This document shows, one piece after another, positions 1-5,931 of a stretch of DNA of 22,381 nt. Below the pieces are notes generated by a model, which saw only the letters and a list, made by a program, of their open reading frames with translations, had not been told where the DNA came from and searched no databases. The position numbers and the translations under genes are program-made. The first letter of the stretch is position 1, and the number at the start of each line of letters is the position of its first letter. Source of the DNA: Firmicutes bacterium CAG:24053_14 (GTDB lineage: Bacteria > Bacillota > Clostridia > Oscillospirales > Oscillospiraceae); the NCBI GenBank assembly GCA_001916715.1, contig MNSZ01000065.1, forward strand, positions 1 through 22,381, written 5' to 3'.

Positions 1-375
1 ACACATGTCTTTTCATCATTTTTTATTTGTTGGGCTTCTCAAGCAGCACTTTATTATTATCATGGTGTCGAAAAATATGAACTTGAAGAAAAGTTAACAG
101 GTGTTTATCAACATCATACCAATGAAAAGAAGATGAAAAGAAAGATTTTAAGAGGCTTTGATTTTCAATTCTACGCACCGCATTCAAGACATACAGCCGT
201 TAGACAAGAAGATATTGAAAAGATTAATTCTTTAGATATTCTCGCAACTTCTAAAGATGCAGGGGTTTACTTAGTTGCTGAAAAAGATGGTTCGAGATTT
301 TTTGTGACAGGACATCCGGAATATGATCCAGATACTTTAGATAAAGAATATCATCGTGATCTTGCTAAAGGGGAT
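1..375 (+). CDS. metA: Homoserine O-acyltransferase (MetA family), C-terminal part, broken at both ends
   Basis: This is the C-terminal part of MetA, which acylates homoserine (succinyl- or acetyl-CoA dependent) in methionine biosynthesis. Frame 1 is open from base 1 with no start, so the gene begins outside the window. A Cys codon at 28-30 sits in an FICWASQAA context matching the MetA nucleophile region. The conserved stretch LRGFDFQFYAPHSRHT follows, and GHPEYDPDTL (His codon 313-315, Glu codon 319-321) matches the catalytic His/Glu motif. Family resemblance stops after DLAKG near base 372. The frame stays open to a stop at 619-621, but that tail is the antisense of the neighbouring YitT-like gene and is not MetA. 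The segment is clearly more AT-rich than the rest of the window. Identification is strong; the truncation is probably an assembly or recombination join. Confidence 0.85.
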
Positions 376-882
376 GTAAGTCAGCGACAGCGCGAGAACG
401 ATGATGTCGCCGAGAAGATACACCCACTGGATGCCGATCTTGAAATGATGCGAAAGGCTGAGCGCAAGCGAATCGTCGCCGGTCGGGGCGGCGTTTGCGC
501 GGATACACAGGCCGACGCCAACGCCGACAAATGCGGCGCCTGCAACGGAGGCCGCAAGCGGCATCTGCGCGATCTGCGGCCAGAGCGGCGGGAAACGCTC
601 GAAAATGGCGTAGAACAGTGAAAATCCTCCGCCGGCTATGAAGGAATAGAAGATGAATTCCCTGCCCAAAAGCGTGAACCCAAGCGCATAGCATGCGCCG
701 TTGAGCACAAGGCCGCTTATTGACGGGGAAATGCCGAACCAGTGCTCAAGCAGCAGCGTAAGGCCGAGAACGCCGCCCTCGGTGACGCCGGAGATAGAGT
801 GAATGTTGTACAGGCCGAATGCAAGTATTGCACTGCCGAGGATTATGCTCAGGCAGTTTTTAAGCTTCAGTTGCGGTAACAA
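337..882 (-). CDS. YitT/YczE-like membrane protein (DUF6198 type), C-terminus lost
   Basis: This is an integral membrane protein resembling the YitT group, whose transport role is not established. The 181-residue frame carries several hydrophobic segments. A family-like N-terminus (LKLKNCLSIILGSAILAFG) is followed by SGVTEGGVLGLTLLLEHWFG, and a loop APTGDDSLALSLS resembles the family's GDDALAL motif. The family normally continues with further residues after TYIPFSKI, but here the frame enters the AT-rich foreign segment near 378-358 and stops at 337-339, so the last residues (TMIFFI) are not native. The start is a TTG at 880-882, with AGAAAGG at 894-900 about 11 bases upstream. It lies 21 bases after the LysR gene on the same strand, so the two may be co-transcribed. 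Confidence 0.72.
   Translation of the reverse strand: MLPQLKLKNCLSIILGSAILAFGLYNIHSISGVTEGGVLGLTLLLEHWFGISPSISGLVLNGACYALGFTLLGREFIFYSFIAGGGFSLFYAIFERFPPLWPQIAQMPLAASVAGAAFVGVGVGLCIRANAAPTGDDSLALSLSHHFKIGIQWVYLLGDIIVLALSLTYIPFSKITMIFFI
358..378. other. Junction between AT-rich metA segment and GC-rich contig
   Basis: Two truncated genes meet here tail to tail. On the plus strand MetA-like sequence (DLAKG) is readable to about base 372. On the minus strand YitT-like sequence (TYIPFSKI) is readable down to about base 358. Both families therefore remain plausible over the same ~15-20 bases, which suggests a join through a short stretch of shared sequence. Base composition changes abruptly at this point. 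No insertion sequence, integrase site or target duplication is visible. A chimeric contig is the simplest reading. Confidence 0.7.
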
Positions 883-903
883 TTATAACAAAACCTTTCT
901 ATT

Positions 904-1776
904 TTATTTGATGCTTATTGTGTCCCGTGCGCACTTCACAAAGCGGCGGACGGCAGGGGAGGAGTGCTTTAAATTAGTAAGCGCCATGCCGAAGCTTATG
1001 CTCTTCGGCGGAGAAACAGGGATCTTTACTACATCGCACTGCCAGCTGCGCGTTATAAGCTCGTTCATGATGCTTATGCCAAGGCCCTTTTCGACCATTT
1101 GCAGCGCCGAGTAGCTCTCAACCGTTGAAAAGCGGATACCGGGTTCAATTCCGAACTCATCGAACAGCGGCATAACATCGTCATCGTGCCCGAAGCCGGG
1201 CAGAATCAGCTGCTCGTTTCGGCACAGCTCGATTGGAAAACTCTCAAGATGCGCACAGGGATGCTGCTTTGGCAAAACAGCCATCATCCTGTCCTCCGAA
1301 AGCGGTATCCAGTCGTATGGGAAGGGCTCGCGAAAGCTTGTGAATGCAATGTCTGCGCGCTTATCGTCAAGCCACTTGATGACCTCCTGACGAATGCCCT
1401 CGAGCAGGGTTATTTTTATCAGCGGATAGTCTGCCTGAAAGCGGCTTATGATCTCGGGCAGCCAGTGAGTTGCCATGCTCGAATAAGAGGCGATGGTAAC
1501 ACTGCCGATAAGAAGCCCGTTCGTGTCGGCGGCAAGCTGATAGATATTATCCTCGCAGTTTAAAAACTCACGTATCGCAGGGATAAGCGTGCTGCCCTCG
1601 GCAGTGACGGTCACGCCCTTGTTTGTGCGCCGCAGCAGGGGATAGCCTATATCCGCCTCGAGCGCGCTGACAAGCTGACTCACTCCCGAGGGAGTGTAGC
1701 TCAAAAGCTCGGCGGCCTTTGAAAAGCTACCGGTATCGGCCGCAGCCAAAAATGCTCTGCACCGTGCAGTTTCCAT
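904..1776 (-). CDS. LysR-family transcriptional regulator
   Basis: A 290-residue LysR-type regulator. The N-terminal winged helix-turn-helix occupies about residues 1-60 (FLAAADTGSFSKAAELL, then PSGVSQLVSALEADIGYPLLRR), the standard LysR DNA-binding signature. Residues from about 88 onward match the periplasmic-binding-protein-like effector domain; the ligand is unknown. The start is ATG 1774-1776 with AGGAGGAT at 1781-1788. The adjacent YitT-like gene lies immediately downstream on the same strand and is the most obvious target or partner. A promoter and a dyad lie upstream (separate entries). Length is normal for the family. Confidence 0.93.
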   Translation of the reverse strand: METARCRAFLAAADTGSFSKAAELLSYTPSGVSQLVSALEADIGYPLLRRTNKGVTVTAEGSTLIPAIREFLNCEDNIYQLAADTNGLLIGSVTIASYSSMATHWLPEIISRFQADYPLIKITLLEGIRQEVIKWLDDKRADIAFTSFREPFPYDWIPLSEDRMMAVLPKQHPCAHLESFPIELCRNEQLILPGFGHDDDVMPLFDEFGIEPGIRFSTVESYSALQMVEKGLGISIMNELITRSWQCDVVKIPVSPPKSISFGMALTNLKHSSPAVRRFVKCARDTISIK

Positions 1777-1787
1777 GCCGATCCTCC

Positions 1788-1804
1788 TTTAAGCAATACT
1801 TAAA
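1788..1804. promoter_or_regulatory. Palindrome at the LysR gene ribosome site (candidate operator)
   Basis: TTTAAG (1788-1793) and CTTAAA (1799-1804) form a perfect dyad around CAATA. It abuts and slightly overlaps the AGGAGG ribosome site of the LysR gene. LysR proteins often bind T-N11-A dyads near their own promoters, so autoregulation is possible. This is inference from position and symmetry only. Confidence 0.3.
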
Positions 1805-1844
1805 GATGCCATAACGATCAACAGCTTTACTTTTCTTGCGATAT

Positions 1845-1873
1845 ATTCTACAATACAGACAGTAAGAAATCAA
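1845..1873 (-). promoter_or_regulatory. Probable promoter of the LysR gene
   Basis: Reading the minus strand, TTGATT (1868-1873) and TAGAAT (1845-1850) are separated by 17 bases, a good sigma-70-type spacing with a near-consensus -10. It lies about 70 bases upstream of the LysR start. Confidence 0.5.
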
Positions 1874-1945
1874 GCACTATTCAGGGCCCGAATATAATTG
1901 AGATCTTCTGAAAATAATATTTTAGATTATATCGGAGGAATAGTT

Positions 1946-2122
1946 ATGAAAAAGACCACACTTTTTGCGCTCGCAGTTATCGTATGTCTCGCAGGAGCAG
2001 TCGCTTCTAGCTACTGCATGGCAGTTATGACAGCAAGCGAGGCGATTTTCGGAGTGCTGGCAGTTGCGTTTGCCATTGGCTTCACGCTTTTTGTAAATAA
2101 GCTTACCAACGCTCTCGACTAA
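1946..2122 (+). CDS. Small hydrophobic membrane protein, unknown function
   Basis: A 58-residue protein not recognised as any named family. It has two hydrophobic stretches: residues about 4-26 (LFALAVIVCLAGAVASSYC) and about 31-50 (AIFGVLAVAFAIGFTLFV). The N-terminal MKKTTL start is lysine-rich and the C-terminus is short and polar. An in-frame ATG 48 bases further upstream exists, but the ATG at 1946 has an ideal GGAGG (1934-1938) 7 bases away and is preferred. It is divergent from the LysR gene and flanked downstream by a hairpin, so it is probably a single-gene transcript. Confidence 0.65.
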   Translation: MKKTTLFALAVIVCLAGAVASSYCMAVMTASEAIFGVLAVAFAIGFTLFVNKLTNALD

Positions 2123-2156
2123 GCGCAGTTCTTATGCGAAAAATTGAATTTACAAC

Positions 2157-2194
2157 TATCCGACCTTGCAGCTGATTTGGCGCATGGTCGGATA
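2157..2194. terminator. Stem-loop between the small membrane gene and the RNA methyltransferase gene
   Basis: TATCCGACC (2157-2165) and GGTCGGATA (2186-2194) are perfect 9-base inverted arms around a 20-base loop. It sits between two converging genes. The sequence after each arm is AT-rich rather than a clean T-tract, so it is only a moderate terminator candidate. Confidence 0.4.
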
Positions 2195-2200
2195 AATTAT

Positions 2201-3019
2201 TTATAATTTGTGCATCACGCCGAGCTGATAAAACGCAACGGCGCTGGCAGCGGCGACGTTCAGCGAGTCAACGCCGTGCGACATCGGTATGCGCAGAGTG
2301 TAGTCACAGCCGGCAACGGTTTCCGATGCAAGCCCGTCGCCCTCCGTGCCGAGCACAACGGCAAGCTTAGGCTCCTTCGCCGGAGCGGGATCGTATATCG
2401 GCAGCGATTTATCCGTAAGCGCCATTGCGGCCGTCTTGAAGCCGAGCGAATTAAGCTGTCCCATCCAGTCTTCGCCGAGATACGTCCACGGAACCTGGAA
2501 CACCGTTCCCATGCTCACTCGTACAGCGCGGCGATACAGCGGATCGCTGCCCTCGGCAGTTAGGAGCACGGCGTCCATGCCCAGCGCCGCGGCCGAGCGG
2601 AAAATTGCGCCGATGTTGGTCGGATTCATCACATTTTCGAGCACGGCTATGCGCCGTGCACCGCAGCATACGTCTTCCACTTTGCGCAGCTTTGGCCTGA
2701 GCATTGCGCACAGCATTCCGCGCGTTAAGTGAAAACCGGTGAGTTGAGTCAGCACCTCAAGCTCTGCCGTGTAGACGTTAATATCCTCCGGACACCGTGC
2801 GAGAATGTCTCTCGCCTTACCCTCGGCGTGCTTTGTTTCCATAAGAAACGACAGCGGCACGCAGCCTGCATCCAGTGCGCGCTCGATGACCATGGGGCTT
2901 TCGGCGATGAACATTGCGTTTTCCGGATCGCGTCTGCACAGAAGCTGATTTTCCGTAAGCCGCGCATAAACGTCAAGCTCCGGCGCCGCAAAATCGCTTA
3001 TCTCGATAAAATTCGCCAT
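2201..3019 (-). CDS. TrmH/SpoU-family (SPOUT) RNA 2'-O-methyltransferase
   Basis: A 272-residue SAM-dependent RNA methyltransferase of the SPOUT superfamily, expected to 2'-O-methylate ribose in rRNA or tRNA in the cytoplasm. The first ~105 residues form the SpoU-type substrate-binding region. The catalytic domain shows all three SPOUT motifs: NPTNIGAIFR (residues 132-141, with the conserved Asn and Arg), LGTEGDGL (223-230), and IPMSHGVDSLNVAAASAV (244-261), which form the trefoil-knot SAM site. The start is ATG 3017-3019 with AGGAGT at 3027-3032. The target nucleotide cannot be assigned, so no symbol is given. A terminator separates it from the tautomerase gene upstream on the same strand. 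Confidence 0.93.
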   Translation of the reverse strand: MANFIEISDFAAPELDVYARLTENQLLCRRDPENAMFIAESPMVIERALDAGCVPLSFLMETKHAEGKARDILARCPEDINVYTAELEVLTQLTGFHLTRGMLCAMLRPKLRKVEDVCCGARRIAVLENVMNPTNIGAIFRSAAALGMDAVLLTAEGSDPLYRRAVRVSMGTVFQVPWTYLGEDWMGQLNSLGFKTAAMALTDKSLPIYDPAPAKEPKLAVVLGTEGDGLASETVAGCDYTLRIPMSHGVDSLNVAAASAVAFYQLGVMHKL

Positions 3020-3034
3020 AAGAATAACTCCTGA

Positions 3035-3066
3035 TAAAAAACGGCAGCCGATCGACCGGCTGCCGT
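3035..3066 (-). terminator. Rho-independent terminator after the tautomerase-like gene
   Basis: ACGGCAGCCG (3041-3050) and CGGCTGCCGT (3057-3066) are perfect arms around ATCGAC. Read on the minus strand the hairpin is followed by a run of Ts (complement of the A-run just before 3041). It therefore ends transcription from the tautomerase-like gene just before the RNA methyltransferase ribosome site. Confidence 0.8.
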
Positions 3067-3078
3067 AACATAATTAAT

Positions 3079-3444
3079 TCACTTCGAAGGATTTTCCGAC
3101 CGTGTTTCGCCGCCGAGCATAGCGCCGGCAAGCGGAATGTCGTTGAAGATGATAACGATCTCCTGCCGGTATTCCTCGCCGCAGACCTGCGCGAGCTTAT
3201 CCGTCATTGCTGCCATGATAGGCCTCTTGACAGCGTCAGTGCGGTCGGGCATCATCGTCCAGTCGATAAGAACGGTTGGAGCAAGCTTTCGCACGTTTTC
3301 CTTGTCCATCTCATGTATGTAAACATAAATGTTCTTCGACAGAGTAGATGTGTTGGCACATATCTGCTCTGCAAAATATTCCATGAGTTCGGCCTTAACG
3401 TCAGCCGGAAGTTTCTTAGTTACGGTTACATGAATGATAGGCAT
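3079..3444 (-). CDS. Tandem 4-oxalocrotonate tautomerase-like protein
   Basis: A 121-residue protein of the tautomerase superfamily. It starts MPIIHVTVTKKL, so removal of Met would expose the Pro-1 catalytic base typical of 4-oxalocrotonate tautomerases. The length is about twice a 4-OT monomer, and the chain can be read as two beta-alpha-beta units: about residues 2-52, and about 57-110 starting PTVLIDWTMMPDRTD. The second unit resembles the first but has no free N-terminal Pro. The substrate is unknown. The start is ATG 3442-3444 with AAAGGAG at 3452-3458. Two inverted repeats and a promoter lie upstream, so it is likely monocistronic. Confidence 0.72.
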   Translation of the reverse strand: MPIIHVTVTKKLPADVKAELMEYFAEQICANTSTLSKNIYVYIHEMDKENVRKLAPTVLIDWTMMPDRTDAVKRPIMAAMTDKLAQVCGEEYRQEIVIIFNDIPLAGAMLGGETRSENPSK

Positions 3445-3470
3445 AACATTGCTCCTTTGTCAAGTTTTTT

Positions 3471-3493
3471 CGCACAAATGCCTCATTTGTGCG
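3471..3493. promoter_or_regulatory. Perfect 10-base inverted repeat in the tautomerase leader
   Basis: CGCACAAATG (3471-3480) and CATTTGTGCG (3484-3493) flank only CCT. It lies between the tautomerase promoter and its ribosome site, so it would be a strong hairpin in that leader or a duplex operator. On the plus strand it follows a T-run and no plus-strand gene ends here, so a terminator is unlikely. Confidence 0.5.
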
Positions 3494-3513
3494 TTGGCGA
3501 CATGATAACATAT

Positions 3514-3543
3514 ATTATATAGTACCGCCAACTATATTAGCAA
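3514..3543 (-). promoter_or_regulatory. Probable promoter of the tautomerase-like gene
   Basis: On the minus strand TTGCTA (3538-3543) and a perfect TATAAT (3514-3519) are spaced by 18 bases. GTTGGCG (3493-3499) and CGCCAAC (3526-3532) form a further inverted repeat that brackets this -10 and could hold a regulator. Confidence 0.5.
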
Positions 3544-3597
3544 ATAATGCGTGTAAAAATCTTAACATCATGTTCGCACCGAAGTTTCTTGCAATTT

Positions 3598-3628
3598 TTG
3601 ACGTTAGATGCTACTATGTCTATATAAT
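3598..3628 (+). promoter_or_regulatory. Probable promoter of the Crp/Fnr-family gene
   Basis: TTGACG (3598-3603) is followed 17 bases later by TATATA (3621-3626), overlapping TATAAT (3623-3628, spacing 19). Transcription would start near 3635, upstream of the AAAGGAG at 3645-3651. This rules out the in-frame start at 3608. Confidence 0.6.
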
Positions 3629-3636
3629 AACATAGT
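3613..3636. promoter_or_regulatory. Dyad over the -10 of the Crp/Fnr-family gene (candidate autoregulatory operator)
   Basis: ACTATGT (3613-3619) and ACATAGT (3630-3636) are perfect inverted 7-mers spaced by 10 bases, centred on the -10 hexamer. Binding here would block RNA polymerase. It is not the classical Crp (TGTGA-N6-TCACA) or Fnr (TTGAT-N4-ATCAA) site. Confidence 0.45.
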
Positions 3637-3661
3637 CCCGATCGAAAGGAGCGATAGAAAA

Positions 3662-4387
3662 ATGATCCCTCGTTTATCATCAAATGACCTTCAGTTCTGG
3701 GAAACAATGTACAGCTCCGGCGTGCCGGTGGCGAGCAGCCGCGGCGGCCTGGGCATTGTGTATTGGGAGCGCATAGGCAGCGCCGTAACGTTTGAAAAAA
3801 ATCAGATACTTTTCCGCTATGACGAGATACCCGATAGGTTTTATGTCGTCAAAAGCGGCCTTGTCGTTGCGTATGAGGAGCAGGCAAACGGCAATGAGCT
3901 TATTTACTACATCCTCGATAAAAACACCATGATAGGCGAGGCAAACATGATGCTTGACCGCCCGGCTACCGTAAACTTCAAGGCTTTGGAGAAAACGGAG
4001 CTTATATGCGTGACAAAAACGCAGCTAACCGAGGCGATGAAAAACGATCCGCAGCTTTTAAATGTGCTGCTGTTTTCGGTATCCAATAAGTTTCTTGAGG
4101 CGATGGAGGAGCTGCGCAAGGAGCGAAATCACAGTGCAGCGTGGCGCCTGTGCGATACGCTTCTGTGCTTTTCAGAGCGCTACGGCGTTCCGTATGACGG
4201 CAAGGTGCTCATTCAAAAAAATATCAGTCTGCAATCGCTGGCGGCCATGATGGGCGTTAACCGAGCAACGGCCGTGCGCGCAATGCGCAGACTGCGCGAT
4301 ATGGGCCTTGTCGAGAACATAAACGGCTTTTACTGTGTCCGCTCGATCGACTCCTTGCGGCGTCATCAGGAGCTTCTTGATGAATAA
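3662..4387 (+). CDS. Crp/Fnr-family transcriptional regulator
   Basis: A 241-residue regulator. Residues about 36-125 form the cyclic-nucleotide-binding-type beta barrel (YVVKSGLVVAYE, then IGEANMMLDRPATV, resembling the GE...R-A ligand-loop pattern). A linking helix follows, and a C-terminal helix-turn-helix lies at about 188-217 (SLQSLAAMMGVNRATAVRAM). No N-terminal Cys cluster typical of oxygen-sensing Fnr is present, so the effector is unknown. The start ATG 3662 has AAAGGAG 10 bases upstream. It lies directly upstream of, and in the same direction as, the molybdenum hydroxylase operon, the most likely target. A palindrome separates them. Confidence 0.9.
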   Translation: MIPRLSSNDLQFWETMYSSGVPVASSRGGLGIVYWERIGSAVTFEKNQILFRYDEIPDRFYVVKSGLVVAYEEQANGNELIYYILDKNTMIGEANMMLDRPATVNFKALEKTELICVTKTQLTEAMKNDPQLLNVLLFSVSNKFLEAMEELRKERNHSAAWRLCDTLLCFSERYGVPYDGKVLIQKNISLQSLAAMMGVNRATAVRAMRRLRDMGLVENINGFYCVRSIDSLRRHQELLDE

Positions 4388-4416
4388 ACTGACAAAACAG
4401 AAAAATTTTTTTGTAT

Positions 4417-4444
4417 AAACGCAGGTGCATTTGCACCTGCGTTT
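4417..4444. terminator. 28-base perfect palindromic hairpin between the regulator and the hydroxylase operon
   Basis: AAACGCAGGTGC (4417-4428) and GCACCTGCGTTT (4433-4444) are perfect 12-base arms around ATTT. It follows the regulator stop codon by 29 bases, so a terminator is the simplest reading. However, the downstream sequence is not a good T-tract. A weak promoter-like pair lies just before it (CTGACA 4389-4394, TATAAA 4414-4419), so an operator or leader hairpin for the next operon is also possible. Confidence 0.5.
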
Positions 4445-4541
4445 GCTTATGCGCATTGCTTTTCCTCCGGCTTCGTGAAAAAATGAACGAGGCAAGCAAA
4501 AGAAACTCAAACCGAATAAAAAAACATAAGGAGGAAATGAA

Positions 4542-5426
4542 ATGGCATTACCTGAATTTGACTACATTGCTGCCAAGTCATATGAGGAAGCATCCAAGCT
4601 GATGGCTTCCATGGGCAGCGAATGTGTCGTAATGAGCGGTGGTACCGATGTTATCCTGCAGATCCCCAAGTTCGTGTCGCGCGGCATGAAAACCGTTATC
4701 GACCTCAAGAGCGTTCCGGAACAGACGAGACTTGAATTCGTCGAGGGCGAAGGCCTGTACGTCGGTGCGAACACCAAGCTGTTCGACATTCAGTCGTCTC
4801 CCGTAGTGCTCGACAAAATGCCGGCAGTGGCTCAGGCAGCGCACTATGTCGGCTCCAATCAGGTGCGCCGCAAGGGCACCATGGTCGGCAGCATCTGCAA
4901 CGCGTCTCCTACCGGCGACTGCGGCTCGATCCTGCTGGCAATGAACGCAAAGGTCAAGATCTACAGTGCCGAAAACGGCACCCGCGAGGTCGCAATGGAC
5001 GACTTCTGGCCGGGCTTTAAGAAGATCGCCGCCGATAAGAGCAAGGGCGAGCTTGTGACCGAGATATTCATTCCCGAACTTAAATCCGGCGAAGGCTCGG
5101 CTTACTTCAAGCATTCGGTGCGTAAGGCAATGGACCTTGCCATAGTCGGCGTTGCCGCATGGGTCAAGATGGACGGAAAAAAGGTTGCCGATTGCCGCAT
5201 AGCGGTCGCCGGCGGCGACGTCACAATCGTGCGCGCAAAGAAGGCAGAGCAGATGCTCATCGGCAATGAGCTTACCGAGGAGCTGCTCGAGAAGGCCGCC
5301 GTTCAGGCAGCCGACGAGATGAACCCCCGTTCCTCTCTGCGTGCCTCGGCAGAGTATCGCCATGATATGATCCGCGTTTACACAAAGCGCGCCGTAAACA
5401 AGGCCATTGAGACCATGAAAGCTTGA
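4542..5426 (+). CDS. Molybdenum hydroxylase, FAD-binding subunit
   Basis: A 294-residue medium subunit of a xanthine dehydrogenase/CO dehydrogenase-family enzyme. It passes electrons from the iron-sulfur subunit to FAD. The FAD-binding signatures are visible: SGGTDV (residues 32-37) and GTMVGSICNASPTGD (112-126), followed by the CO-dehydrogenase flavoprotein C-terminal domain (from about 180). The length fits the ordinary subunit; there is no room for the [4Fe-4S] insertion of 4-hydroxybenzoyl-CoA reductase HcrB. The start is ATG 4542 with AAGGAGG (4528-4534) 7 bases away. It is the first gene of the operon and 16 bases precede the next start. Confidence 0.94.
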   Translation: MALPEFDYIAAKSYEEASKLMASMGSECVVMSGGTDVILQIPKFVSRGMKTVIDLKSVPEQTRLEFVEGEGLYVGANTKLFDIQSSPVVLDKMPAVAQAAHYVGSNQVRRKGTMVGSICNASPTGDCGSILLAMNAKVKIYSAENGTREVAMDDFWPGFKKIAADKSKGELVTEIFIPELKSGEGSAYFKHSVRKAMDLAIVGVAAWVKMDGKKVADCRIAVAGGDVTIVRAKKAEQMLIGNELTEELLEKAAVQAADEMNPRSSLRASAEYRHDMIRVYTKRAVNKAIETMKA

Positions 5427-5442
5427 GAAAGGAGGCCGCTAT

Positions 5443-5931
5443 ATGAATAAGATCATACATTTTACCCTTAACGGAGATCCTGTGGAAGCACTTGCTCCCG
5501 TTAACATGACCATGGTTGATTTCCTGCGCAAGGAAATGCACCTGACCGGCACAAAGCGCGGCTGCGAAGAAGGCGAATGCGGCGCTTGCACCATCCTGCT
5601 TGACGGCAGAGCGGTTCCCTCCTGCATTATGCTGGCAGTTGAGGCCGACGGCCACGAGATAACCACCATCGAGGGCGTGCGCAAAAACGGCGTGCTGCAC
5701 CCCGTACAGCAGGAGTTCATGGATAAATGGGCGCTGCAGTGCGGCTTCTGCACCCCCGGCATGATCATGTCCGCGCTCAGCCTGCTCAACGAAAAACCCA
5801 ACCCCACCGAAGAGGAAATACGCGACGGCATCGCAGGCAACCTGTGCCGCTGCACCGGCTATGCCAAGATCGTCGAAGCTATAGACTGTGCCGCAAAGAA
5901 GCTGGCAAAGGCAAAGGAGGCTGAAGCATAA
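5443..5931 (+). CDS. Molybdenum hydroxylase, [2Fe-2S] subunit
   Basis: A 162-residue small subunit with two [2Fe-2S] clusters carrying electrons from the molybdenum centre to FAD. The N-terminal plant-ferredoxin-like cluster uses Cys41, Cys46, Cys49 and Cys61 (CEEGECGAC...C). The C-terminal helical domain holds the second cluster with Cys100 and Cys103 (CGFCTPGM) and Cys135 and Cys137 (GNLCRCTGY). All eight ligands are present, so the subunit looks functional. AAAGGAGG precedes the start. The stop overlaps the next gene's start as TAATG, indicating translational coupling. Confidence 0.96.
   Translation: MNKIIHFTLNGDPVEALAPVNMTMVDFLRKEMHLTGTKRGCEEGECGACTILLDGRAVPSCIMLAVEADGHEITTIEGVRKNGVLHPVQQEFMDKWALQCGFCTPGMIMSALSLLNEKPNPTEEEIRDGIAGNLCRCTGYAKIVEAIDCAAKKLAKAKEAEA

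Noticed and set aside
376..621. Continuation of the metA frame to a stop at 619-621
   Set aside because: The residues after the junction are antisense of the YitT-like gene and have no MetA resemblance.
1893..1898. TATAAT as a -10 for the small membrane gene
   Set aside because: No acceptable -35 lies at 16-18 bases upstream, so the promoter was not called.
3608..3661. Earlier start for the Crp/Fnr-family gene
   Set aside because: It lies within the promoter, upstream of the expected transcription start; ATG 3662 has the ribosome site.
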